Of a stretch of DNA of 64,000 nt, positions 12,498 through 24,316 are shown one piece after another. The translations under genes and the position numbers were made by a program. Under the pieces are notes generated by a model, which did no database searches, was not told the origin of the DNA, and saw nothing but the letters and a program-made list of their open reading frames with translations. Each line of letters begins with the position of its first letter. Position 1 is the first letter of the stretch. The stretch spans positions 174,063 to 238,062 of the forward strand of contig JBBHKE010000676.1 in assembly GCA_037447655.1 (NCBI GenBank). Reading direction: 5' to 3'. Source of the DNA: Zygnema cylindricum. Its lineage: Eukaryota > Streptophyta > Zygnematophyceae > Zygnematales > Zygnemataceae.

Positions 12498-13640
12498 GGG
12501 GGGAGGTAGAGAGAATACAAGGGTGATAAAGAGCGGAGAGGGGAGGGGGACGGAGAGGGAGGAGAGAGAGAGGGGGAGGGGGAGAGGCAGGGGGAGGGGA
12601 GAGGCAGGGGGAGGGGAGAGGCGAGAAATAGTGGGAACATAAGAGAGATGGAGGGGGGAGAGAGAGAAGGGGAAAGAGAAAGAGAGGGGGGGGCGGGGAG
12701 AGAGAATGACTTCACTTCTACCTTTCTTTCTTTCCCTTCTCCTCCTCCCACGTGCGAATCAGCTCCTCTATCAGTCCATCTCCACTCCCCCATCGTCCTC
12801 CTGCCACGTGTCCTCCTCCCGCTCTACTTCTGGGCACACTGTGCGCTCTCCCTGCACCCATGTCCGCACCTTCCGCCGCGTTTTCTGGAACTCTTTGTCG
12901 TTTTCCCCCAATACCTTCTGGTTTCATGTAGCAGAATCCCTAAAAGCGCCTCTCAAGGAAGTGGGAGGGGCAAGAAAAAGACAAACTAGAAGATCTTCCG
13001 AGAACTGTTACCTGTTCTCCACGTGGTAGGTGTGAAGCACGTACTGTTTTGTCGTTTCTGCGCGACGTGTCGCAAAGATACATGCGATTTTATGGCAGAG
13101 GGAAGCTTTAAAGAGCTTTTAGGGTTTGCGCGGGGAAAATCGAAGAGCAGTTTGTCTCTTTGCGGGGGAGGGTTTGACTGTACCTTTGGGAGGTGGCGAC
13201 TGGGGTGGGTGTTTCTACGTGGCACAACAAATTGTACGAAAAAATAAGTTTTTTTATTGTACGAACACTGTACTTAGGATCCTTCTCTGAACTTTTATGT
13301 ACGGAAACTGAGTCGGCTGCTTGAAAAAAGACACTGTCGGATGATCTTTTTATGGACTAGGATTGACCGGGAGGCGAATCGTGAGGTTAATATTGTTCGA
13401 GGAAAATAATAAAATATTATTCGGTGTCGTATTTTTCTGTTTGTGTGGGCTTAAAACATTAAATACAGTCAAGATGTACGGATCACTGTGTTTTGTCAGG
13501 GTGACGTGGATTTAAGGAGCTAAAACCGCGTCAAAACCAGCAAAAATACAAAAGGAAAGTACAGTACAGTACTGTACTGTACAGCACGCTGCCGTACAAA
13601 TCTGAATAGGGCTTCAGATTTGTAGCAAAATTATTTTAGG
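12498..13640. repeat. Duplicated segment, copy 2
   Basis: Near-identical to 4360-5307 plus 5898-5940, beginning right after the gap in GA-rich sequence. It lacks the A1 insertion and the elements at 5942-7875. A perfect 24-bp palindrome built on GTAC(AGTAC) lies at 13559-13582, where copy 1 carries MITEs. From 13641 to 13855 I see nothing recognisable. Confidence 0.8.
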
Positions 13641-13855
13641 AAACGTAATTTACCTACGAAGGCGATATCTCGTTATCTACGAAAAAAATATTTTTTTCTG
13701 AAAAACCTGTATAGCCTGTCGTACTCAAAAACGTTTGAAAAAATATATTGTTGACCAATGAAATAAAATACGAACAAGAAAGCATATCATTGATTATTGA
13801 CCTGGTGCGGTAGACCGTAGGACGGTGCGCGAATCTCATGGTGCTGGAATACATA

Positions 13856-14078
13856 CAGTACACCGTGAATCGCTATTAGTGTTAATGTCTTTTTCGCCAC
13901 ACAAAACACCTTTTATCCGTACACAATTGTCCGATTTTCAGTTTGAGGCAGCCAATCGGAAGCTGGGAATATTACCTTTCAGAATCGACCGTGAGATCCA
14001 CATTCTGACAAGTGTGCAAGTAGAAAAGATGGTTTAAGTGGCGACAAAATTATCAACACTAATAGCGTCACAAGGTGA
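13856..14078. mobile_element. Family B MITE
   Basis: The left end CAGTACACCGTGAATCGCTA and the right end (cactaatagcg...aaggtg) enclose long imperfect inverted arms with CATTAAC/TTTTCGCCAC blocks. The right end is interrupted by the C element that follows. Confidence 0.7.
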
Positions 14079-14081
14079 AAC

Positions 14082-14992
14082 CATAGTTCAAAAGTAGGCG
14101 TTTTTATGGTAGGCCTTTGGTCGGGGCCTTTATCGTAAGTTGTGTTATGGGCTTTTCATGTGATCTTCTTAGATCGCTACTTCGATCAGCGACCGTCCGA
14201 TCGTCTGAATCTGACGGTGTAAAACAAAAATTGGTCCGAATGTTTTAATTGGTCCGAATAGGTTCGAAATACAATATGGGTCTTAAGGTCATAATGTATG
14301 TTTTGCATACAATAGGCATATTTGCTGCATTCACACCGGAAATGGATGATGAATGAGATGAGGAAATGAATGATCCCGTACCATTCATTTCGCAGAAAAA
14401 CAAAAACAGAGGCGCCAAACTGACCGACTGCTCGGCTGTCAACCTTTTTGGAGCGTAGCGACGGACAAAATATACGATTTGGAGCGTAGCGACGGACAAA
14501 AACGTACTGTCAAGTGCGTCAAAACTTGACAACTGTGGTAAGTCATCTTCTTTTCCGGGAACCCTTTTCGGAATGCATAAATCCGACTTTGAAAAAACAT
14601 GAAGTCGCATCTCGAATGATTCATCCGTACTGTACGAAATTTTCTAAAATGGTAACCCATAAACGAATAACCAATCAAAATCAACTAAAATCGAACGTAA
14701 AAAAATGTAAAGTTAATATTTTTTTGTAATTTTGACGAAACAATCATCTAAGATATAACGTAAAAAAATGTCAACAACTATGGCTTGATACGGACGGATT
14801 TGAGTCATTCGACGCTTAATCGTACGGCAGCATGAACCACATCGCGACGTTTAGTTGACGTGAGATGACGTCAAAGGCGATTCACGTCCAAACAAAACAA
14901 AAAGACATTCGTTTCCTCATCTCATTCATCATCCATTTCCGGTGTGAATGCAACAATTGTATGGGCCTACTTTCACCTACTTTGGAACTATG
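14082..14992. mobile_element. Family C hAT-like MITE (C3)
   Basis: Termini are CATAGTTCAAAAGTAGG and ...CCTACTTTGGAACTATG. The flanks ggtgaaac (14074-14081) and gttgaaac (14993-15000) agree at seven of eight bases. It contains the nested element G. From 15001 to 15861 I see no gene and no clear repeat end. Confidence 0.85.
14323..14955. mobile_element. Long-TIR element G nested in C3
   Basis: Inverted repeats of about 45 bp differ at roughly one base (left end TGCTGCATTCACACCGG, right end its complement with TGTTGCATT). A 3-bp ATT flanks both sides, and other C copies read through this point (ggcatattgtatggg). The interior carries a directly repeated 21-mer (ggagcgtagcgacgg...). Superfamily is unclear. 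Confidence 0.75.
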
Positions 14993-15861
14993 GTTGAAAC
15001 GGAGAGCAACCCGTTTCAGTGTCGTATGGAATTCGGTGTTGGTATCGTATGCAAACGTCCTCACTAGCCCATTGTCTTTCCCCCCACTGGGAAAGCGAAA
15101 CGAATTGTTATCCGCTTCAATGGAGCAATCATTGTTAATAGCGATTGAGATTTATTTTAAAATAACAAATTTAAGATATAATACTAGTTTAATCGAAGGA
15201 GACGTGGCAGATTGAAGTCCAATCCATTAAATAATATTGTTCACACTATTTTACCGTTTTCGGTCAGAATAGTATCGACTGAATTAGTTTCTTGACTCTA
15301 ATAATGATACGCATGGGCACTTAACATTTAATGGTGGTCGTCCATCTAAACATACCAAAAATTGTACTGACTGACAATGATTCTCCTCCAGTTTAATCTT
15401 GTCGCGCTTTATTATGGTTGTTACCACGTAAGCATGTGCTAAAAAATGAAACTATTTAAATGTTTTACAAATGGCCACATAAAGCTTATAATTTCAAACT
15501 ATAACGTTTCAAACGACCAGAAAAGAAGGAACATCTCGGCTAACCATGAAGGTTAAAAGAATGCACATAAAGCAACTTGGCTCGTTTTTTTTTATGGATT
15601 TGCACCCACCCCATTCAAATTCACGTGGTTTTTATGATGTGTAAATAAGATGTGGGTTGTCCACTCGTTGTTAGTTCGGTGGAGCATTCGTACATGTTAT
15701 GTAAATCGTAATTGTCCTTTGACAAGCTGATTTGAATGAACGTCCGAGTAGGGACGGGCGTTGAGAGTTAGAGACTGACCCTCTTTCAAATACTCCCCTT
15801 CGTGATTAGGACTTGATCCGACGTCTCCCATGGAAAGTATCTTACTAAATTTAAAGTGACA

Positions 15862-18369
15862 CATCAATCTCTCCGTTCAACTTGCGATTCGAACCCCTCA
15901 ATTACAATTACCGTTTATAACAGTTATTTAGGTCTCTCTTCCCTTTAGCGCCTCGATCACTAAATTAAGGTCCCCTTTTGTTGCGAAAACACGCTTCATT
16001 GCCAAGGTCTCCCTTTTGAGATGTTATCCGTACCAATATATTTTATATTAAAACAATACGAACTCCAAACATATTTCCTATTGAAAGAAGTGGATCCACA
16101 AACTGTGTTATCCATCTCCACCAACTTCAATCTGCAACCCTTAAATAAGGACATTCTTTCGCGAGAAGACTTGACCATTCGAATCTCTCCATGCTGGGCT
16201 TGACCGACCCCCAACAAAACTCGTAGTTCTCTATCTTCGGGTTTTTAAGCCAAAGGGGTTAGTTTATCGAGATCGCTTAATTTGACCAATTTATGATAAG
16301 TTAAGGCGTCCACTTTTCATTCACAACTATAAGGAACTCTTTTAAACAACCCAATTGTATCAACCTTTTAAATGGAAAATAAACCCCCTCTTTAAAAGCT
16401 TTACGAATTCAAAAATAAACTTCCCCTTTAGAGTCTCGCGAGATCAATTGTCGGCTCCACATGTTGCTTCCACCTTATGGAGACGAGACCAACCACCTTC
16501 ACCACCTATGATAGTGGTGCACTTTTGGTATCAACTCATTGAGACCATGGGCTAAGAAAAGAAAAATGTTGTAGAAACCAAAGTGTGTTCACAAAATGTG
16601 GGCCCATGCCCCGTATATCAACATATTGTGAAGAGAGTCGCGAGAAAGATGACTCACGTGACTCTCTTGCCGTTACGTTCGGTATCAAACATGGATGAAT
16701 GGATTCTTAACCATTCATCCTCCTCTAACTTCGTGTTCAACCCTCAATTTCCCACAACAAATGTAACTACAACTTAATGTCAAGTTAGTGTGAGTGCAAG
16801 ACAAAAGATACTCATGTTAAGCAATATTGACAACAAAGGTTAAAGTGCTCTCTTACTTAGTATTTAATGCACGTGATTGTCAAATAGGTAAAAATGCGAC
16901 ACAACTGATATTCATAACAAGCGAGATTGGCAAGAATGGATGAGGTGTTCCATTATTTAAGAGTTCTCAACCTTACAAACGAGCTAAAGACTAAAATTTA
17001 GTATGTCTCGAGGTTTAGCCCTAACATGAAACTTTAGGTAAGAAGTTGAAACAGGATATCCGACCTTATGAAAAGCCCATTCATTTGTCAAACTAATACA
17101 ATTTGAGGTTAGTGAGGGTGTTTGGCGAGTACACTAAATAAAAGTTCCCTGAAAGAAACTTTATACTTTTATTTTTAAAACGTTTTGTATCCACCAACTT
17201 CTCTCTTGAGGAGGTTACATATGGTTAAACAACAATTTAAGCGCGGACAAATACCTTTTTTTATAATATGGTGAGAATCTCAACTTTTCCTACAATTGGG
17301 CAAGAATCGGAGCACAAGAAAGTTCCCTTTCCCACGGTTAATCAATAATTGGACCTTGTTTTGCGCATGGGTAAGGAATGGAAAACAAACAAACACCTTT
17401 TGTTGTTAGGTTAAAACGGATCACACGTGAATAGTGTTTCCTACATTAAGACAAAATGTCAAACGTTTCCTACAATCAGAGAAAAAACTAGAGTTGTGCC
17501 AAGCACCTTTTAATATAGTTTGTTTGGGATTGGTGCATAACCAATCTCCTTTTTGTATAATTGAAAAAGTTATAGCAAAAGGAGACACCTTTGAATCTCA
17601 ACAATTATCGCTTCCCCTTCTCCCACTCCTCTCGAACCCCCGTTGTTGGAACGAATCATGACGAAGTTGTTACGATATTTTTTTTTATGAAAGCTAAAAT
17701 GATCGGTTGTCTTTGCGCGAAATTTGGTGGCAAGTCGAGAGAAAAAGTAAAAAAAACGAAATTTGAGAGCCGTGTCGAAGTTATAGAACAGATTACCAGA
17801 AGTCTACAACTTGACAGGAAAAATGACGTCTACAATGTCACAAAACTACGTTGCGTCTACAAATGGAACGATTTTAAGCGACGACGACTTTTGTTTTCGA
17901 ACATCGCAACACCTCTAAAACGTGTACGTTGAATCTTTAATATACGACAAAACGTGCACGCTTAAGTTACCGTTGCGTCGTTACGTACGCTTGTTTTTGT
18001 CGCAAACTAACACATGGTCGATTTGTGGTGTATAGCGCGCCTCGTCTCATGCACTCCGATGATCGATCCAAATATTTGTCAGTTTTCCCAACGAGATTTG
18101 TCGGATGCCTGATATCTTGTCCTCATCCGGTATAACTAAAAGTAACGACAAACGACTATTCCATCTTTGTTTCCGACAGTGACACCTGGAAAATTCTGAC
18201 AAAAATAATGACACCGAACAATAACTTGCCGTGGACTTTAATTGACGCAATCCGATTTGTCCATCTGTGAACTTCCCCAAACGTCAATGTTACACCAAAT
18301 TTTGGCGGTATGGGGGGCTTGTCGCATTTGAACACTAAATAGTAAATACAGTAAATTGTAAATAAGTTA
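15862..18369. repeat. Diverged 2.5-kb repeat R2
   Basis: Counterpart of R1 (7930-10453) in direct orientation. It is interrupted at its right end by P1 at TTA; the sequence resumes at 19327 with gatatttggac as in R1. No intact coding frame was found. Confidence 0.65.
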
Positions 18370-19326
18370 GGGTACGTCCCCATGTAATCGGTACTAAGAT
18401 AAAGTATTTTGGACTGTAGTAAGGATTCTCCGTACTACTTTGAAGAGCGTCCCTTATGTGCGAAAATGAAATCGGAACTTTGAAATGTGACGGTTGTAGA
18501 CGTAGGTACAACTTGTGACGATTGAAGCCGACCACGAAACTCGGAAACTTCCGACGATTAGTGACGCCAACAAAAACAGCGACAGTGGTAGACGTCTAGA
18601 TGCTTGTGAAATCGTAGATGTTTAGGGTTTGGTGATATTGTGACGTCACGCTCACTTGTGACAACGTCGACGTCACTGATTCAACAACTTTCTGCCATGG
18701 TTTTCCGATTTCGTTTTTTCTACTTTTCTCGCTCGACTTGCCATTAAAAAAAAACGTAAAAATTGTCAAAAATAATATTTTTAAAAGATCTTTCATTTTA
18801 TACTAATATTGTCGTCTCTCATCCTAAAAAGTGTGAGATAAAAGCGATGATGTGCGAGGGAGAGGGGAGAGGCGACACGGAGCAAAAATTTGCAAAGGAC
18901 CCCATGAATGAAAGTGGAGGTCCGAGACCCCTGCAATTTTTTTTCCGTACATGCGCGTGACGGTGACGGAGAAAAATAGCAAGGACTCTCCCTCGTCCTA
19001 AAAATTTCCCACGCTTGTGGCGCATGCGTGGTTCGTTTTTCATTCGCTGTTTGGGCGGTACTTTAACTAAAATCACCCCCTCGAGGTGATTTTGGATGAA
19101 GTTTTTTTTTGGGCTAGATTCTCTTGCCCGGGGGTCGAAAAGGGGAAAGCGCCAAAATGCGTTCACATGACAACAAACACGTCGTACATCCAAAGTATGA
19201 ATTGACATTCATTCTACTTTGGTAAAAAATATTTTCTCTTACGGCTAAAGTTTTTGTCAAAGTTCCCTAGATTTTAGGGCAAAAAGACAGAGAAAAGTAG
19301 ATACTTTAATAGATGGGGACGTACCC
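18370..19326. mobile_element. PIF/Harbinger-like MITE P1
   Basis: Termini are GGGTACGTCCCCATGT and its complement, flanked by TTA (18367-18369, 19327-19329). The paralogous repeat R1 has the undisturbed site with one TTA at 10440-10442. About 957 bp, with no transposase frame. Confidence 0.88.
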
Positions 19327-19390
19327 TTAGATATTTGGACTGGTGATTGAATCATGGATTTTATCGAACGATCGAAACTCGAAGCTTTTA

Positions 19391-20327
19391 GGGTACGCCC
19401 CCATGTAATCGGTACTTTGATTAAGTATTTTGGACCGTGGTGAAGATTCCCTGTACTACTTTGAAAAGCGTCCCTATGTGCGAAAATGAAATCGGAACGT
19501 TGACATGTGACGGTTGTAGATGTAGGTACAACTTGTGACGATAGAAGACGACTACGAAACTTTCGACGATTAGTGACGCCAACAAAAACAGCGACAGTGG
19601 TAGACGTCTAGATTTTTGTGAAATTGTAGATGTTTAGGGTTTGGTGACATTGTGACGTCACACTCACTTGTGACAACGTCGACGTCACTGATTCAATAAC
19701 TTTACGCCATGGTTTCCCGATTTCGTTTTTTCTACTTTTTTCATTCGACTTGCCATTAAAAAAAAACATATAAATTGTCAAAACAAATATTTTTCAAATA
19801 TCTTTCATTTTATATCAATATTGTCGTGTCTCGTTCTAAAAAGTGTGAGATAAAAGCGATAGTGTGAGAGGGAGAGGGTAGAGGCGACGACGGCGAAAAA
19901 TCATCCAAAGGACCCATGAATGAAAGTGGAGGTCCGATACCCTTTCTGTACATGCGCGTGACGGCCATAGAGAAAAATAGCGAGGACTCTCCCCATTCCA
20001 AAAAAAAATGCTCTCATGTGGCGCGTGCGTGGGTCATTTTCCATTCGCTGTTTGGGCGGTACTTTAACTAAAATCACCCCCTCGAGGTGATTTTGGACGA
20101 AGTTTTTTTATGGGTTGGATTCTCTTGCCCGGGGGTCGAAAAGGGTAAAAAGCCAAAATGCGTTCACATGACGACAGACACGCCGTACATCCAAAGTATG
20201 AATTGACGTTCACTAAACTTCGGTAAACATGATTTTATCGTACGGCTAAAGTTTTTATCAAAGTTCCCTAAATTTTAGGGCAAAAAGACAGATAAAAGTA
20301 GATACTTTAACACATGGGGACGTACCC
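19391..20327. mobile_element. PIF/Harbinger-like MITE P2
   Basis: Same family and orientation as P1, 64 bp downstream, highly similar along its length. Termini GGGTACGCCCCCATGT and ...GGGGACGTACCC, flanked by TTA (19388-19390, 20328-20330). Confidence 0.88.
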
Positions 20328-20330
20328 TTA

Positions 20331-21071
20331 TAGATAGAAAATTATAAAGTATGAAACATTTTGATTTTTTTTGTAAGATTTTAGATTTTGTTTCAAGTTT
20401 GTACAAAACAGTGAAGTTGTGGTCGTGAAGAAACCGTTAACTTTATATTGTTCACAGTATGTTGTTATATATGACGGCTGACGACAACTTCAACTGATAA
20501 ATTTAACCGTACACGTGTCCGTTTTTTTTTCATTTTGTGCTTTTCATTTGCTATTTGTATCACTTTTTATCCAACGGCTCTTTATTTTATTTATTTTACG
20601 CGTGGTCTTTGCTAGCCGGAAATGAGATCCAGGTGATCGTAGCCGTCCATAATAGCCGGCCGTTTCAATCTCAAAAAATCGAAAAACAACTTACCGATTA
20701 ACTACACCGCGCATCGTAATTAGAGTAATGAAAAAATTAGAGTAAAAAAAGAGAAAAAAATAATTAGAGTAATTTACTCTAGTTTATGTGAAAGAACTGT
20801 TTCAGAAAGGAATTTACTCTAATTTATGCGGTGTACTCTAATTTGGCAAGTTAATATCCTCTACTGTAAAATCCGACAAGTGTGTACGGAGAAAAGATGT
20901 TTTAAGTGGCGAAAAAACATTAACACTAAAAGCGATACACGGCGTACCGTAATGATAACTTTTCGGAGCACTCGACGACAAAACGTTTGGTTTCATAAAC
21001 TAGGGCAACGAACTCATTGCAGTCACATTCGATCCAAGAAAAACGACAACAGTTAACTGATTACTTACCGT
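20331..21071. other. AT-rich spacer with family B fragments
   Basis: No gene is visible. A short B-like palindromic piece lies near 20700-20850 (ctacaccgcgcatcg...atgcggtgtac), and an isolated B right arm at about 20870-20950 (tgtacggagaaaagatgttttaagtggc). Confidence 0.5.
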
Positions 21072-21599
21072 TAGTGTTGGGTATCGAGAACCTTTTGCCG
21101 ATATTCGATATATATCGAATTTCAGGTACCCGATAATCGATATATCTCTTCGATATATCGAAAAACAAAATATTGCGATATATTGCCGATATATCGTATC
21201 GCCAATATATCGAGGCATTAAAAAAATAAAATAAAAATCACAGGTCTCCAAAGTCACGTGCCTTCGGACAAGGTGACCGTAAAATCTTTGCTGAAAATAA
21301 ATATGGTTTTTTCCTGAAAGTAAACATAGTGAAGGAGATCTCTGAGGTACATTGACGCGAAGTACACGTACGTAATACCCAAGTACGGATTTCCATACGA
21401 AAATGGTCGGTTTTCAAATCGTTGACTATTTTAAAGATTTGATTGTCAACTTACAAGGAACCACAAAAATGAGAACACGTATGTAAAAACTTGTTTACAG
21501 ACGATACGTGATGTAACGAGGCACGAGGCCTCTGTAATACATAAATTTTGCTGTAATACATAAATTTTGTTGTCCATACTATTACCGAGACCTCCTGAT

Positions 21600-22239
21600 C
21601 ATAGTTCAAAAGTAGGCGTTTTTATGGTAGGCCTTTGGTAGGCGCACAAAACTTGGCACTAAACTCGCGTAGAGTAGGCATATTGTATGGGTGTGAGTTG
21701 CGGACACTCTTGTACGATCGTACGAATATGACGTATTATCATAGTACAGCGCACGCCACCTGACAAAAAATTTTAGCGAACCGACGCGGCGTAGGATGAC
21801 ATTCCGCCGGAAAAAAACCCGGAAAAAAAAAAAAAAAACGCGGACGGGCAACCTGGTTGGTCAATTTTAGGCTTTATTTAGTGTGGCCTTCAAAATTGCA
21901 GACGCTAATATGACAAATTGTCATATCGTAAGTTGTGTTATGGGCTTTTCATGTGATCTTCTTAAGATCGCAACTTTGATCAGTGACCGTCCGATCGTCT
22001 AAATCTGACGGTTGAAATAAAAAACACCTCAAAATTCACAGAAAAAATATTTTTTATCCGATTTTTTTTCAAAATTTAGACATGCCGTTTAATTCTCTAT
22101 CGATCGATGTGCAACTCAACCCTCTTAACCTTTTTTTTCATTTTTCGACCAATACAATATGGGTCTTAAGGGCATATTGTATGTTTTGCATACAATAGGC
22201 ATACTGTATGGGCCTACTTTCACCTACTTTTGAACTATG
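21600..22239. mobile_element. Family C hAT-like MITE (C1), nested in A2
   Basis: CATAGTTCAAAAGTAGG... to ...CTTTTGAACTATG, with perfect 8-bp duplication ctcctgat (21592-21599, 22240-22247). Confidence 0.9.
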
Positions 22240-22377
22240 CTCCTGATGTAACCATACCCCAAATAAGTAATTGTATGAATTACAAAATTAGTACTTTTTT
22301 GTCGGTTACATTTTGCAGCGTCTACCTTTAAGTCACGGAACGAAAATCACGTCGTACGTGGCGTATCAGACAATTTA

Positions 22378-22643
22378 CATAGTTCAAAAGTAGGTGAAAG
22401 TAGGCCCATGCAATATGTCTATTGTACGCAGAACGTACAATATGACCTTAAGACCCATATTGTATTGGTCGCAAAATGAAAAAGAAAAGTAACTGGGTTG
22501 AGTTGCACATCGTTCGATAGAGAATTAAACGTCATTGGACGTTTGCTGATCAAAGTAGCGATGTAAGAAGATCACATGAAAAGCCCATAACACAACTTGC
22601 GCCTTCCAAAGGCCTACCATAAAACGCCTACTTTTGAACTATG
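22378..22643. mobile_element. Family C hAT-like MITE (C2), short copy nested in A2
   Basis: Same termini as C1 but in inverted internal order and only 266 bp. Flanks acaattta and acaatttg agree at seven of eight bases. Confidence 0.85.
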
Positions 22644-22715
22644 ACAATTTGTCTTTTTCGCTAAAATTACATATTATATAGAAATATAAAATATTAAATT
22701 TAAAAAACACTGTAT

Positions 22716-22756
<41 letters not shown>

Positions 22757-23117
22757 ATATTTTATGTTGGTCTCGGTACGATATATCGAGGATTCTGCTC
22801 GATCGATATTCGATATATTGAATATCTAGATTATCGCGATATGAATTTACCCGATACCCAACAGCCAACACTACTTACCGTAATGATAAATTTGCGGCGC
22901 ATTCGAACACAAAAGGTGTGGTCCACATATTCCAGAAAAGTACAATACTCATTCGCTAATCAGGAACTTCTAACTGTCACATCCAACTGCCTCCCGACTC
23001 CCCCAGCTTCCAAAACTGTCTCCCGACTCCCCCAACTTCCAAATTTGGTTGACAGTTGCAGGAACTTTTCCGGCAATGACTTTTCTGCGAAAGCCTCCCA
23101 GAAGTAATACAAGTAGT

Positions 23118-23303
23118 TAGTGTTGGGTATCGGGTAAATTCATATCGTGATAATTTTGATATTCGATATATCGAATATTGATCGAGCATATTCCTCGATA
23201 TATCGTACCGGGACCAACATATCGCAAAAAATGGGTGTCCGTACAATCCTAGTACGGAAAATCGTACGGATACCCCCCCCCCCCCCCCCCCCCTGGGCGC
23301 GCG

Positions 23304-23356
<53 letters not shown>

Positions 23357-23550
23357 GGTTGTTTGAAAAAAAAATCGGGAAAAAAACATGCATTTTTATT
23401 TTAATGCCTCGATATATTGGCGATACGATATATCGGTGATATATCGCGATAATTTGGTTTTCGATATATCGAAGCGATATATTGATTACCGGGTACCTGA
23501 AATTCGATATATATCGAATATCGGCAAAAGGTCCTCGATACCCAACACTA
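23118..23550. mobile_element. Family A hAT-like MITE (A3) with C/G homopolymer core
   Basis: TAGTGTTGGGTATCGGG to ...CCCAACACTA, flanked by caagtagt (23110-23117) and caagtaat (23551-23558). The centre holds a C run (about 23273-23293) directly followed by a GC stem and a G run (about 23307-23355), which could form a hairpin or G-quadruplex. The run lengths may be assembly-limited. Confidence 0.85.
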
Positions 23551-23771
23551 CAAGTAATGCAAGTGGTAGTGCAGGTGAAACAGAATTGCGAAATTTATTT
23601 TTTGACTGAAGAGGTAGGTGTTAAGTTTTAATGGCGGCCTAACGCCACTCTGAAAAGAAAGATAAAAAGCAGGTAGCATGAAATTCTAACCATAAGGAAA
23701 TCATCGGAATATTATAGTATTATGCAAAATTTATCGTTTTCAATTTAGTGTAATCAATTATATTCACAAGG

Positions 23772-24316
23772 TACACCGCGAATCGTTATTACTTATTAGT
23801 GTCAACGTTTAAATAGTGTTGAAGAAAATTTACCGTACTTGATGCTAATTAAGAATTTGATTTACAAAAAAAAAAAGGTGTATTATAATTTCGGCGTTTA
23901 TGCTAATTTGGGAACAGCAAAATGGAATATCCGCCGTACGATTATATACATTATGTATCCGTACAAAATATAAGAAATCGTACGCCGTCGCGAATTTAAA
24001 ATTTCCGTACATGCCATACTAATTTTTGTGTCAGACTAATCCCGTTTTTTTGAGCGCACGTTCTTATGCGTGCGCGTCTGATTTAATTCCATTTTTGTAA
24101 ATTTTCACTTGAAAAGGTACATTTACGTACGGTCTGACATCGACCGTTTATCACACTATCTAGATTTTATTGTACTTTCGGGCTTTACGCTATTTTGTAT
24201 GGTACCTCAATTAACGTCAAGGAAAAATTAAAATCATGTATCCTATTTGAAAAAAAAAATCAAAATTTTAAGAACCTAAATTAGAGTTATTGACACTAAT
24301 AACGATTCGCGGTGTA
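23772..24316. mobile_element. Family B MITE (B3)
   Basis: Begins TACACCGCGAATCGTTATTA and ends with its complement near 24316. The interior is AT-rich without coding potential. Confidence 0.7.

Larger units (their letters stand above)
21072..22873. mobile_element. Family A hAT-like element (A2) carrying two C elements
   Basis: Begins TAGTGTTGGGTATCG and ends ...CCAACACTA. The 8-bp flanks cttaccgt are identical (21064-21071, 22874-22881). C1 and C2 are nested inside, and an (AT)n run lies at about 22719-22752. CGATATATCG motifs are dense near both ends, typical of the family here. Confidence 0.85.

Noticed and set aside
4360-13640. Duplicated segments as the two LTRs of one retrotransposon
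   Set aside because: No TG...CA ends, primer-binding site or gag-pol frame is visible between them, and the interior is made of separate MITEs.
16583-16777. DEWILNHSSSSNF-like peptide as a copia protease remnant
   Set aside because: The resemblance to the copia 'WILDSG' motif is too weak and lacks the Asp-Ser-Gly core; R1/R2 show no other copia domain.
22977-23393. Poly-Pro/poly-Gly open frames over 23273-23355
   Set aside because: They are translations of C and G homopolymers inside MITE A3.
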